Positions 35,221-43,679 of a stretch of DNA of 64,000 bases are shown piece after piece (positions within the stretch are counted from its first letter, which is position 1; every line of letters starts with the position of its first letter). Where the stretch lies: contig JAJPGY010000008.1 of the NCBI GenBank assembly GCA_021325555.1, positions 38,432 to 102,431 on the forward strand, written 5' to 3'. The notes beneath the pieces were generated by a model that worked only from the letters and a program-made list of their open reading frames with translations, was not told the origin of the DNA and searched no databases. Source of the stretch: Pseudomonadota bacterium (lineage in GTDB: Bacteria > Cyanobacteriota > Vampirovibrionia > Obscuribacterales > Obscuribacteraceae). Both the position numbers and the translations under genes were made by a program.

Positions 35221-35964
35221 ATGTTCAAGCGCCTCATCAACTGGGCGCGCTATCAAGTGGCGCGCCTGATTCACTGGCGGCGACGCAACGCGCGGATAGT
35301 TGTCGTGATGGGCGGACCCGGTGCCGGCAAGGGCACGGTATGCAAGCTCATCGCCCCGGATCTCGGCATTCACCACCTGAGCACCGGAGACATATTCCGT
35401 CGCGAAATCGCTGCCCAAACCGAACTCGGCAAGCAGGTCGAGCCGTATCTCAAAGAGTCCGCGCTGGTGCCAAACGGCATCACCCTCGCGGCCCTGCGCA
35501 AGGAGCTCGAGCAGCCCGCGTACTACCGCGGAGTTGTCCTCGACGGCTTCCCGCGCACCCTGGAGCAAGCACAGCTCCTGGAAGACTTGCTCCGGGGATG
35601 GGGCAACAAGGTCGAACGCGTGATTCTGCTCGAAGTACCCGAGCAGGACCTGATCGACCGCCTCTCCCTGCGGCGGACCTGCAGCAACAAATCTTGCGGG
35701 CGGACCTACCACACCAGGTTGAATCCGCCTCGTAAGGCTGATGTGTGCGACTTCTGCGGAAGCGCGCTATATCAGCGACCCGACGACGTCCCTGAGAACA
35801 TCAGCAGGCGTCTGCGGGAGTACAGGGCGACCGTAAGGCCGCTTTGTGATTACTACCGGGAAACCGGCGTTCTGACAACAGTAGAGTCGACAAATGAGCA
35901 GTCACCGCAGGTGGTGGCTGCCGTTGTCTTTTCAGCCATCACAGGCAAAGGAGCTAAACCATGA
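35221..35964 (+). CDS. adk: Adenylate kinase with zinc-finger lid
   Basis: A 247-aa nucleoside monophosphate kinase (ATP + AMP to 2 ADP). The P-loop GGPGAGKGT is at 31-39, the AMP-binding segment HHLSTGDIFR at 51-60, DGFPRT at 108-113, and a long-type lid with four Cys (154, 159, 176, 179) that should bind zinc. It carries a 25-residue basic amphipathic extension before the usual start (FKRLINWARYQVARLIHW), which is unusual and might tether it to a membrane or partner. Start ATG 35221 follows GGAGG. Its stop overlaps the ATG of the next gene (ATGA), so the two are translationally coupled. No ribosomal protein or secY genes are nearby, so this may be a second copy. Confidence 0.9.
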   Translation: MFKRLINWARYQVARLIHWRRRNARIVVVMGGPGAGKGTVCKLIAPDLGIHHLSTGDIFRREIAAQTELGKQVEPYLKESALVPNGITLAALRKELEQPAYYRGVVLDGFPRTLEQAQLLEDLLRGWGNKVERVILLEVPEQDLIDRLSLRRTCSNKSCGRTYHTRLNPPRKADVCDFCGSALYQRPDDVPENISRRLREYRATVRPLCDYYRETGVLTTVESTNEQSPQVVAAVVFSAITGKGAKP

Positions 35965-36275
35965 TGATGAATCACACTCACGAAACGTCCGCGGTCACCT
36001 CGACCGGGGAGATGCTCGGAAACACCGGCTGGACCGTCGAGGCGGCTGCCAGCATGGCCAAGGAGGTCGCACGCGAGAACCGCCTGTTCGGGGACCGGAG
36101 CCACCGGAGCAGCCGCAAGCCGGCTCGCCGGACCCGCCCCGAGCCGACGGCTCGCGAGCTCAGCCCTGCCGAGTTCACTCGGCTGACCGGCTGGACCCTG
36201 GAGGACGCGATGGCCGAGGCCCTGGAGCTCCGCAAGGAGCGCCGCCTCTTCGGCCGGACCGGCCTCTACTGCTGA
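35961..36275 (+). CDS. Small protein with two TGWT...RLFG repeats, coupled to adenylate kinase
   Basis: A 104-aa protein with an internal duplication: residues 22-46 and 76-99 share TGWT(V/L)E, an Ala-rich helix and RE/ER-x-RLFG(D/R). A basic, probably disordered linker (RSSRKPARRTRPEP) joins the two copies. There is no known family, signal or membrane segment. The ATG overlaps the adenylate kinase stop and has its own AAAGGAG. The two repeats probably form identical helical binding units. A terminator follows, so this is the operon end. Confidence 0.75.
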   Translation: MMMNHTHETSAVTSTGEMLGNTGWTVEAAASMAKEVARENRLFGDRSHRSSRKPARRTRPEPTARELSPAEFTRLTGWTLEDAMAEALELRKERRLFGRTGLYC

Positions 36276-36354
36276 CCGTCGCGCACCTGGTGCGCGCGGA
36301 CGGCAAGGCAACCACGGTAGGGTCTGTGCGGTAACCACCGCATGGACGAGAGGG

Positions 36355-36391
36355 GGAGACCCGGGCGGAGCCCGGGTTTTCCTCTTTTTTT
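36355..36391 (+). terminator. Rho-independent terminator
   Basis: ACCCGGGC-GGA-GCCCGGGT, extended by flanking GGA/TCC pairing, then CCTCTTTTTTT. It closes the adenylate kinase operon. Confidence 0.88.
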
Positions 36392-36424
36392 CGAATTCGT
36401 ACGATACTATATCGTATGAATTCG
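36392..36424. repeat. 33-bp AT-rich palindrome
   Basis: CGAATTC, then TACGATA, a CTA centre, then TATCGTA and GAATTCG form an almost perfect palindrome (one mismatched pair). The segment ACTATATCGTAT is shared exactly with 32061-32072. It lies between a terminator and the operator-like site of the MBOAT operon and could be a regulator-binding site. Confidence 0.65.
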
Positions 36425-36447
36425 ACCCTGGATTATTTCAGGCGTGT

Positions 36448-36465
36448 ATGAACACACGCGTTCAC
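36448..36465. promoter_or_regulatory. Operator-like palindrome (A/G)TGAAC-N6-GTTCAC (copy 3)
   Basis: ATGAAC-ACACGC-GTTCAC differs from the perfect palindromes at 554 and 8867 by one base. It lies about 100 bases upstream of the MBOAT start at 36566 and shares 17 of 20 bases with the site before the nucleoside transporter. Confidence 0.45.
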
Positions 36466-36565
36466 ACTGTTTTCCGGTATGCAGATGTGATATCGCCAAG
36501 GTTTATCCATAAAGGTGCGTGATATCATCGGGCGACACTTGATTACCGGCCGGGGCGCGCCGTGC

Positions 36566-38059
36566 ATGCTGTTCAACAGCTTTACCTACCTGGTTTTTTT
36601 GCCGATTGTCGTGGGGCTCTACTGGCTTTTGCCGGGGCAGTACCGCCGCGGTCTGTTGCTCATCGCCAGCTACATCTTCTACATGAACTGGATGCCGGCC
36701 TACGGGCTGCTAATCCTGGCGCTTACCGTCGTCAACTATCTCTTCGGGCTGGCCATCGCCTCGTTTGAGAAGCGCGGCAAGCTCATCCTGCTGCTCGGGC
36801 TCGTCTTCAATCTCGGCTGCCTGTGCTTCTATAAGTACGCCAACTTCCTGCTCGATTCCGTCTATCAGGCAGCCCGATGGCTGCACCTGTCCTTTAAGCT
36901 GCCAGTGCCGGTGCCGGCATCGGAGCCGGTACTGAACATCATCCTGCCGCTGGGCATCTCCTTTTTCACCTTCGAGTTCATCCACTACATTACCGATGTC
37001 TACCGCGGCAGCCAGCCGGTGAGGAATTTCTGGAATTTTGCCCTCTTCGCCGCCTTCTTTCCCTCGCAGATTGCCGGACCGATCAAGCGCTTTCAGGACT
37101 TCATGAAGCAGCTCCTGGATGAGCCCGTATTCAAGTCTTCAACATTTAAAGCCGGGCTCTTCCTCATCTTCCTCGGTCTCTTCAAGAAGATCGTCCTCGG
37201 GGACAATCTCGGGCAGGTCGTCGCCGCCGGCTTCAACCATCTGGATAGCATAGGCACGCTGGACGCATGGGTAGCCGTGATCGGTTTCCAGCTGCAGATC
37301 TTCTTCGACTTCTCCGGTTACACGGATATCGGGCGCGGCTCGGCTCTGCTCCTCGGCTACAAGGTGCCGGAAAATTTCAACTGGCCGTTTCTCGCCTCCA
37401 ATCTCACCGAGTTCTGGCATCGCTGGCACATGTCGCTGTCCACCTGGCTGCGCGACTATCTCTTCATCCCGCTGGGCGGCAGCCGCGGCGGCGCCTGGAA
37501 AACCAGGCGCAACGTAATGTTGACCATGATCCTTGGCGGCCTCTGGCACGGAGCCGCGTGGCACTATGTCATCTGGGGCGCCTTCCACGGCAGCATCCTG
37601 GTTCTCACCAAAGAATGGCAGGATGTCGTATCCAGGATCGGCTGGCTGGCGCGCTGGAGACCGCATCCTGCCTGGCACTGGAGCGGCGTGTTAACCACCT
37701 GGTTCCTGCTTTTTCTTGCGGGAATCCTCTTTCGCGCGGACACGATGCCTCACGCCCTGACGATGGCTCGGAAGATGTTCATCCCTGCGCCCTCGGCGCC
37801 GGTAACCGAAGTCTTTGCCGTCTCGACCCTGCCGGTGTCGCTGGCAGTCTATGCGCTGTTCTTGTTGTGCGCCCGCCTCAGCGCGTCGCAAGCCAGCGCC
37901 CGCGCCAGCCGCTTGCCGGCGACGCCGCTGTTGGATCGAATCGCCGCCTGGTGGCACAACTCGATCCCGGCGCATATCGTCGCCTACTCGGCCCTGTCGA
38001 TCGTCATCCTCGGCTTTGCGCCCGGCAAGATAGAGCCGTTCATTTACTTCCAGTTCTAG
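36566..38059 (+). CDS. MBOAT-family O-acyltransferase (AlgI-like)
   Basis: A 497-aa inner-membrane protein with about 10-12 helices. It starts MLFNSFTYLVFLP, the classic AlgI/DltB opening, and has FWHRWHMSLSTWLRDY (283-298) and the catalytic histidine in LGGLWHGAAWHYVIWG (His328). These enzymes move an acyl (usually acetyl) group across the membrane onto a surface polymer. The start at 36566 is chosen by family; its ribosome binding site is weak and in-frame GTG starts exist at 36515. The SGNH protein gene follows nine bases after the stop, a standard MBOAT-SGNH pair. Confidence 0.92.
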   Translation: MLFNSFTYLVFLPIVVGLYWLLPGQYRRGLLLIASYIFYMNWMPAYGLLILALTVVNYLFGLAIASFEKRGKLILLLGLVFNLGCLCFYKYANFLLDSVYQAARWLHLSFKLPVPVPASEPVLNIILPLGISFFTFEFIHYITDVYRGSQPVRNFWNFALFAAFFPSQIAGPIKRFQDFMKQLLDEPVFKSSTFKAGLFLIFLGLFKKIVLGDNLGQVVAAGFNHLDSIGTLDAWVAVIGFQLQIFFDFSGYTDIGRGSALLLGYKVPENFNWPFLASNLTEFWHRWHMSLSTWLRDYLFIPLGGSRGGAWKTRRNVMLTMILGGLWHGAAWHYVIWGAFHGSILVLTKEWQDVVSRIGWLARWRPHPAWHWSGVLTTWFLLFLAGILFRADTMPHALTMARKMFIPAPSAPVTEVFAVSTLPVSLAVYALFLLCARLSASQASARASRLPATPLLDRIAAWWHNSIPAHIVAYSALSIVILGFAPGKIEPFIYFQF

Positions 38060-38067
38060 GTGCTGCA

Positions 38068-39255
38068 ATGTCGACTGCCACACAATCGAGAGCCATCGAG
38101 CCGGCGGCGGCAAAAAGCAACACACACCGCCCGTGGTGGCTTGTGTCTCTGGAGTTCGTCGCCCTCAGCCTTTTCGCCATCGCCGCCCTTGAAGGCTTCT
38201 GCCGCATTTGCGGTGTTGGCGGCCAGGAGTTTCTCTATCCGGATCCGATCATGGGTTGCCGCCAGATCCCGGGCAAGCAAGTAATCTGGCGCTTCGAAGG
38301 CTTCTCCGACGATCTCCTCAACAGCCTGGGACGCCGCGATGTCGAACATGCCCTGGCCAAACCGCCTGGCGTAACGCGGGTAGTCGTGCTCGGAGATTCG
38401 GCAACCGAAGGCTTGCAGGTGCCGCTCAAGGACAACTACTGCCGGCTGCTGGAGTCCATGCTCAATTCCCGAGGAAACGGCAAGTACGAGGTGCTCAATT
38501 TTGGCTGCTCCAGCTATTCGACAGGGCAGCAGGTGTTGCTCTTTGAGAAACAGGCGGCGCAGTATCGGCCCGACGTAACCGTTGTCCTCTACGTCCGCGG
38601 CGCCGCGCTGCAGAACGCCTACAACCCCTACAAGAAAGCCGTCGAGCCACGTCCCTACTTTTACCTCGACGGCCGCGGCAAGCTCCAGGAGGACGACAGC
38701 ATCCTCCACGAGCAGGCAGCCGCTTTGCGCCCGAACCCGGTCATGGACTTCCTTCGCTGCCACAGCCGCATCTACGGAATATTCAGCCAGGCGAACCTCT
38801 CCTTGAGCATCCATGAGCCGCTGTACAACAAGGTCCGGGGCTGGCTGACCAAACTGGCGTCATTACCCGCAACAGCTTTTGCATCCGATTCGACCCGCAC
38901 CCCCCTGGGGGCGCGGGCGTCCCGCCAGCATCAGGGGCGACTCCTTTATCCACCTCCGGATGTCTGGCAGGTGACCAGGGCGCTGTTCCACCGGCTCAAT
39001 GAAGACTGCCGCCGGCAAGGAAGCAAGCTGGTGATCATGGTCTTTCCCAACGTCGTCGACGACCCGATCCTGGCCAGGCAGATCCCGGACCTGGAGGCGA
39101 TGGGCAGGTCGGAAGGGTTCGGCACGATGGATCTAACCCAGGCCTTCCGTGCGGAACCGGACGTTCACGCGCTGTTCTTGCAGTTCCACTTTTCGGCCGC
39201 CGGACATCAGGTCGTCGCCAGGCAGCTGGCAGGCTACCTGCAGGACCACAGATAG
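38068..39255 (+). CDS. SGNH-hydrolase-fold protein, partner of the MBOAT acyltransferase
   Basis: A 395-aa protein with one N-terminal membrane helix (about 23-43) and a periplasmic SGNH/AlgX-like domain. The nucleophile block is VVLGDSATEG (Ser111), block II is NFGCSSYSTGQ, and the C-terminal catalytic His is in FHFSAAGHQ. The usual Asp three residues before that His is not obvious (HFSAAGH), so the triad may be completed differently. It likely accepts the acyl group exported by the MBOAT protein and transfers it to an exopolysaccharide or cell-wall polymer. Start ATG 38068 follows AGGTG. It is co-transcribed with the MBOAT gene. Confidence 0.82.
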   Translation: MSTATQSRAIEPAAAKSNTHRPWWLVSLEFVALSLFAIAALEGFCRICGVGGQEFLYPDPIMGCRQIPGKQVIWRFEGFSDDLLNSLGRRDVEHALAKPPGVTRVVVLGDSATEGLQVPLKDNYCRLLESMLNSRGNGKYEVLNFGCSSYSTGQQVLLFEKQAAQYRPDVTVVLYVRGAALQNAYNPYKKAVEPRPYFYLDGRGKLQEDDSILHEQAAALRPNPVMDFLRCHSRIYGIFSQANLSLSIHEPLYNKVRGWLTKLASLPATAFASDSTRTPLGARASRQHQGRLLYPPPDVWQVTRALFHRLNEDCRRQGSKLVIMVFPNVVDDPILARQIPDLEAMGRSEGFGTMDLTQAFRAEPDVHALFLQFHFSAAGHQVVARQLAGYLQDHR

Positions 39256-39416
39256 GTCCTGACAAAAAAAACTACCCTGCGCTCACAGCCGGTTTCACGA
39301 AAGCGCGCCGCAATGCCTGGCCAGCCCGGCGGGCGGGCGTCCCGCCCACTTCGGCGTGCGCGCGGACATCACGGCGGGCAACGCGGGCGTCGCCGCTGCA
39401 GCGCTAAAGGATAACC

Positions 39417-39764
39417 TCAGGCTGCCGCCGGCCGCTGCTGAGTCTTGGTGTGGTTGTCGAGCCAGGAATCGAACGAGATGCTGCCGTCATCGTGGACAGT
39501 GCCGCGGGAAAGGTCTGCGGTTAACGGCCTTATCTGATCCAGGCTTCTCATCATGGCCAGTTGCGCGGCACGCTCCTGCGCTCCGGCCTCGTCCTGCCTC
39601 AGCTGATCCGAAAATGCAGCCTTGCCCTGGCTGTCCAGCGCCCGGGCCAGGTTCAAATCCAGGTTGACAAAAGGATTGGCGGAATGAGCCGATTCGGCTG
39701 CCTTGTCAGGCACCTTTTTACCCACACCGCCGTCCGTCACTACTTGAATATTGCTGTCGAACAT
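39417..39764 (-). CDS. Hypothetical protein
   Basis: A 115-aa hydrophilic protein with a helical middle (ALDSQGKAAFSDQLRQDEAG) and no signal peptide or membrane segment. I do not recognise a family. The start at 39764 lacks a visible ribosome binding site, although the bases upstream are AT-rich (TACCCTATATTC). It is convergent with the SGNH gene and divergent from the secreted TPR gene. Confidence 0.55.
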   Translation of the reverse strand: MFDSNIQVVTDGGVGKKVPDKAAESAHSANPFVNLDLNLARALDSQGKAAFSDQLRQDEAGAQERAAQLAMMRSLDQIRPLTADLSRGTVHDDGSISFDSWLDNHTKTQQRPAAA

Positions 39765-40152
39765 GAATATAGGGTACCGATAGTAAGGGGATGGTTACAT
39801 CCAGCTTGGGTCTATTAAATCATAACCAGAGGCAATGTCAAGCATATTTTATGTTGACGGCGCGCGCCCCGAGTTGCCGGAGCAGGTCTTATTGGCTGTC
39901 GCCCGCGCAGCCTGAAGCAGCCTCGGGCAGGTGTGCTCCTCGGCTGCCACGAAAAATCTGTCGGCCTGGCTCTAATCCAGGTGTGTAGCATCCCGGCACG
40001 ACGGCAAAATTGCCAGCATACCGGCGCTTGCTCTGGGACTGACTCTGGTTGTGAAGCCGAGCAGTTCAGCAACTGTCCTTTTTTCAGAACGGCGGACCGG
40101 CTCCGCTGTACGATAGCGGTGTCGCTGGACCGTATTTTCAGGAGCAGGGGCA
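39765..40152. other. Divergent intergenic region
   Basis: The region separates the gene starting at 39764 from the TPR gene at 40153. AT-rich sequence at 39810-39860 (including CATATTTTATGTTGAC) is a likely promoter area. No gene is recognised. Confidence 0.4.
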
Positions 40153-42174
40153 TTGAGCGGCAGGCGGACCGAAATAGCATCAGCGCTTGCCGCTCTCATC
40201 TGGAGCATGGCAGCCACCGGAGCAATGGGTCAAGATTCGACAAATCCTGCGCAAGCCAATCCCGTCCCGCCTGCAAAGGTCAAGCAATTCTGGGACGTCG
40301 CCGAAAAGTATCGTGGCCGAGAGCCGGCGAAAGCCGTCGAAGCATACACAAGGGCGATTCAGGCTATGCCCCTTTATGGCTATTCCTATTTCCATAGGGC
40401 AGCGGAATTTGAGAGCATGAAGCAGCACGACAAGGCGCTCGCCGACCTCAATGAGGCGATGCGTCTCGGCTGCAATCGAGCGCTCATTCTCGGCTATCGC
40501 ACCCATGTATACGAGGCAATGGGGCAGACGCAGAAGGCTCTCGACGACTACAACGCGCTCGTGCAATTGCTGCCGGGATCAGCCCAGGTGCTCCTCAATC
40601 GGGCTGTTTTCTACTACGGGAAAAAAGAATACAAGCTGGCACTAGCAGACATCGAGGCCGCCCTGCGGATTGACCCTTCCAACAGGCAGTGTTATGTCTG
40701 GCGCAGCGTCATCTATTCCGAAACGGGAAACCGTGCCGGGGCTGATGCCGACAGGAAGATTCTTGCCAATATGGATCCACAGCTGGCGCGCGCCACCGCT
40801 CGCATCCGGAACAATCCGCACTCCGCCGCAGCGCTCCTCGAACGATCGGATCTTTATTGGCAAAAAGGGATGCTGGATTTGTCTATGGATGACTGCAACG
40901 CCGCGGTAAAGCTGGAGCCCGGAAATTCGTCCGCCTACCTGGCAAGAGCAGAGAAGCTGCATGCGATGGGGAAGACGAGCGAGGCTTTCGCCGACTGCAA
41001 CAAGGCGATCGCGCTGGCGCCGCATGACCCGCGTGCCTACAAAGAGAGGGCGGCACTACACCTGCGCTTGGGGCAGGAGAAGGAAGCAATGGCTGACCTC
41101 GACAGGGCGCTTGCAGCTCGACCTGATGACGCCGAAGCGCTGACCACGCGCGGCTGCTTGCTCTCCGGCCAGGGGGCGTACCGGCAAGCAGTGGCTGACC
41201 TCACCGGAGCAATCCGTCTCGACCCGAACAAGGCGGAAAGCTATCTCTGGAGGGCAAACGCGTACAAGCGGCTCGGCAACTTCGAGAAAGCAGTTGCCGA
41301 TTACTCCGTGGCCGTTCGCTTGAATCCCAACGACCCATCTGCTTATCTGGGGCGGGCTGAATCGTACGAAAAGCTCGGTCATTATGGCCCGGCAATCGCC
41401 GACCTGAGCACCGTTATCGCCGTCAATACCAGCGATGAAGGCGCGCTGGCGGCTCGAGCAAGACTGTACGAAAAGACCGGGCAGAATCAAATGGCGATTG
41501 CCGATCTGTCAAGGCTCATTGCCAGGAGCCCGAACAGTCGGGATATCTATGCCGACCGCTCAAGGATTTACGAGAAGCTGCACGACCACAAAAAGGCGAT
41601 TGCGGACCTCGACCGTGTGCTGGCCCTCGATGCCCAGGATGCGGAAGCTTATGTGGCACGGGCGCGCATTTATGAGCAAATCGGCAGCTTGCAAAGAGCC
41701 GTGGACGATTACAGCCGCGCCATCGCCTTGAATGACCGGGACGCCGAATCTTACCACAGCCGCTGCCGATGCTATGAAAAGCTGGGGCGGCATGCGCAGG
41801 CCGCCGCCGACAGAAGAGCCCCCGCTTACATGAGCCGTTTTGTACCGGTTCCCGGGTATTACGATCGCGCCCGGGCCCGGCAGGCAGTCGACGAGTACAC
41901 GAGATCGATTACCTTCTCTGCCGGCGATGCTCTGGCATATTTCATGCGTGGCTGGAATCGCATGGAGCTCGAGCAATACGGCGAGGCGCTCGCCGATCTG
42001 CGCAGCAGCAGCCGCTTGAATCCCGACGACGGGAAAACCTGGTTCCTGAGCGCGATGTGTCTTGATAAGCTCGGCCGGCACCGTGAGGCGGAAGTCGACC
42101 GGGCCAGGGCGGACAGGCTCGGAATTTCGCAACCAGCCCAGCTCTATGAAGGCTTCATCCACCTGCAGTGGTAG
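40153..42174 (+). CDS. Exported protein of about 13 tandem TPR repeats
   Basis: A 673-aa protein with an N-terminal signal peptide (SALAALIWSMAATGAMG, cleavage near residue 26) and TPR units over almost its whole length. Typical units read AIADLSTVIAVN or AVADYSVAVRLNPNDPSAYLGRA, at 34-residue spacing. One unit near residues 550-575 is degenerate (MSRFVPVPGYYDRARARQ). It should be a periplasmic or surface superhelical scaffold. It begins with TTG at 40153, preceded by GGAGCAGGGG; no ATG nearby gives the signal peptide. It stands alone, with an AT-rich palindrome-bearing spacer downstream. Confidence 0.85.
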   Translation: MSGRRTEIASALAALIWSMAATGAMGQDSTNPAQANPVPPAKVKQFWDVAEKYRGREPAKAVEAYTRAIQAMPLYGYSYFHRAAEFESMKQHDKALADLNEAMRLGCNRALILGYRTHVYEAMGQTQKALDDYNALVQLLPGSAQVLLNRAVFYYGKKEYKLALADIEAALRIDPSNRQCYVWRSVIYSETGNRAGADADRKILANMDPQLARATARIRNNPHSAAALLERSDLYWQKGMLDLSMDDCNAAVKLEPGNSSAYLARAEKLHAMGKTSEAFADCNKAIALAPHDPRAYKERAALHLRLGQEKEAMADLDRALAARPDDAEALTTRGCLLSGQGAYRQAVADLTGAIRLDPNKAESYLWRANAYKRLGNFEKAVADYSVAVRLNPNDPSAYLGRAESYEKLGHYGPAIADLSTVIAVNTSDEGALAARARLYEKTGQNQMAIADLSRLIARSPNSRDIYADRSRIYEKLHDHKKAIADLDRVLALDAQDAEAYVARARIYEQIGSLQRAVDDYSRAIALNDRDAESYHSRCRCYEKLGRHAQAAADRRAPAYMSRFVPVPGYYDRARARQAVDEYTRSITFSAGDALAYFMRGWNRMELEQYGEALADLRSSSRLNPDDGKTWFLSAMCLDKLGRHREAEVDRARADRLGISQPAQLYEGFIHLQW

Positions 42175-42223
42175 CTGTCGTCACCACATACGATACGTTC
42201 CGGCGGTATATTTAGGTACGTTA

Positions 42224-42238
42224 TTGTATAGTATACAA
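42224..42238. repeat. AT-rich palindrome TTGTATA-G-TATACAA
   Basis: A perfect 15-bp odd palindrome in the convergent spacer between the TPR gene and the minus-strand operon. It shares the TATAGTA core with AT islands at 22432, 32061, 36405, 51439 and 58607. CATACGATACG at 42187 resembles an arm of the 36392-36424 palindrome. Confidence 0.5.
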
Positions 42239-42341
42239 CAGCCTTTTTTAGAGAACGTAGGCGAGAATAGCTGTTTGGAGGACGAGAGGACCGCTCCCTT
42301 TTAAATGTGCTCGGCGGTGTGCGTGAGGGTTAAGAAGATGC

Positions 42342-42371
42342 AGCCGGCCGCACCCGGGGGTACGGCCGGCT
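42342..42371 (-). terminator. Terminator of the protease operon
   Basis: A 9-bp stem AGCCGGCCG/CGGCCGGCT with a 12-nt loop, followed on the minus strand by GCATCTTCTTAACC. It lies 33 bases past the stop at 42404. Confidence 0.65.
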
Positions 42372-42403
42372 GACCCTCGAATTATCAGGTTTCCGCTTGC
42401 GCT

Positions 42404-43546
42404 TCAGCTCACTTGAGCCAGCCTGACCTCGCGCAGGGCCTGAGGGTTCTCCCGCTTGTGACGGCGGATCGCCTTGTAGACCAGCGCCTTCAGGTGCACC
42501 GGATCCAGGGCGGCGACCTCCTGGTCGGTCAGCTCCATCGCCCGCGCCACCCGGAAGTAGAACTCCGCGGTCCGCTCGGCGATCTCCGGCCCGCCAAAGC
42601 CCGACTTGCGCCGGAACTCGGAGGCGAGCTTCCTGGCCTGCCGGTAGTCATCGACGGACAGCGGCTGGTCAGGATCGAGCACGCGCGCCAGCGCGCTCGA
42701 CGGCTCGACCATCGACGGCAGCGTCAGGAGCCCACGAATCGTGAACTCGTTGAGAGCAGTCACCGAGCGAACCTTACCCTGGAAGTCGACGTACGAGCCC
42801 AGGCCGTCGGGGTCCGGCTCGCCGCCCGCCACGCGAGCGCCGCGGGCGACGGTGCGTTGCGAGAGCCTGGCGTTGTCAGGCACATCGCTTATCGGGTGGG
42901 TAAGGAAGTCCGGCAAACCCTGGATGCGGAGCTCGATCTCGCGGACCAGTTCCTCCGGGGCGGGCATGACTTCCCGGATGCGCCGCTTGCGAGGCTGGCC
43001 GCCGGCCGGCTGCACCGGAGGCTCGGATCCCGGCAGCTTGATGCCGGAGACCTCGGCGAAGCAGAGGTCCTCACCGGTGAGAGCACGCTGGTACCGCTTG
43101 CGGAACCCGGGCAGAACGGCTGCCACGGCGCCGGCGAAGAGGTTCTCCAGCCCATCGAGGCCGCCGCGGACCACGCGCAGGCGGTTGTCCCGGGAGAGGG
43201 ACTCGAACGCCTGCTCGTAGAGCGCCAGCCCGAACTCGCCCACGTAGGGGTTGGGCTGTCCGACCAGGATGCTCACCAGCGTGTGCGACCTGAGCACGCT
43301 GAGCGGCTTGCCGTCACAGAAGAAGCCCGTGAGCTTCGTGGCCGGCCGGCGGTGGCGGCGAGATCGGCCGAGGTTCAGGATCTGCTGCGAGCCGGGGGTG
43401 CGGCGGGCGCGTTCCCGGTTCCACGCGAACAGGGCCGACAGAAGCGACATCTGCTCTGAGTGGGAGATGCTGCAGACGATCTCGACCTTGCCGTGCCGGG
43501 TGTTGAGACGGACGCGGTCGGAAGCGAAATGAACGGTGTACTTCAT
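42404..43546 (-). CDS. Orphan protein, last gene of the trypsin-like protease operon
   Basis: A 380-aa soluble protein I do not recognise. The N-terminal part (1-100) looks beta-rich (KYTVHFASDRVRLNTRHGK), followed by a basic stretch (RSRRHRRPATK), a central globular part (FFCDGKPLSVLRSHTLVS) and a helical C-terminal half with a Pro/Arg-rich linker at about 195-210. There is no signal, membrane segment or catalytic motif. Start ATG 43546 follows GAGAGG. It is the third gene after an orphan helical protein and a trypsin-like protease, so it may be the substrate, regulator or sensor of the protease. Confidence 0.78.
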   Translation of the reverse strand: MKYTVHFASDRVRLNTRHGKVEIVCSISHSEQMSLLSALFAWNRERARRTPGSQQILNLGRSRRHRRPATKLTGFFCDGKPLSVLRSHTLVSILVGQPNPYVGEFGLALYEQAFESLSRDNRLRVVRGGLDGLENLFAGAVAAVLPGFRKRYQRALTGEDLCFAEVSGIKLPGSEPPVQPAGGQPRKRRIREVMPAPEELVREIELRIQGLPDFLTHPISDVPDNARLSQRTVARGARVAGGEPDPDGLGSYVDFQGKVRSVTALNEFTIRGLLTLPSMVEPSSALARVLDPDQPLSVDDYRQARKLASEFRRKSGFGGPEIAERTAEFYFRVARAMELTDQEVAALDPVHLKALVYKAIRRHKRENPQALREVRLAQVS

Positions 43547-43604
43547 GCTTTTCCTCTCTTTTTGTTGAAAAAAACTCTCGCCACGCCAGGGCATGGCGCC
43601 ATAA

Positions 43605-43640
43605 CCGCGCCGGGGCTCCGTCGCGGAGACCCCGGCGCGG
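43605..43640 (-). repeat. Very stable hairpin in the protease operon
   Basis: CCGCGCCGGGG/CCCCGGCGCGG plus inner CTCCG/CGGAG around a TCG loop gives 16 pairs with one bulged A. It lies between the protease terminator hairpin and the last gene, 58 bases before its start. It lacks a T run, so it may serve as an RNA-processing or stability element. Confidence 0.65.
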
Positions 43641-43648
43641 GCGTCGCT

Positions 43649-43672
43649 GAAAAGCCGGCCCTCAGGCCGGCT
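43649..43672 (-). terminator. Internal terminator-like hairpin after the protease gene
   Basis: AGCCGGCC-TGAG-GGCCGGCT is followed by TTTC on the minus strand, eight bases past the protease stop. The T run is short, so readthrough into the last gene is plausible. Confidence 0.6.
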
Positions 43673-43679
43673 CGGAAAT

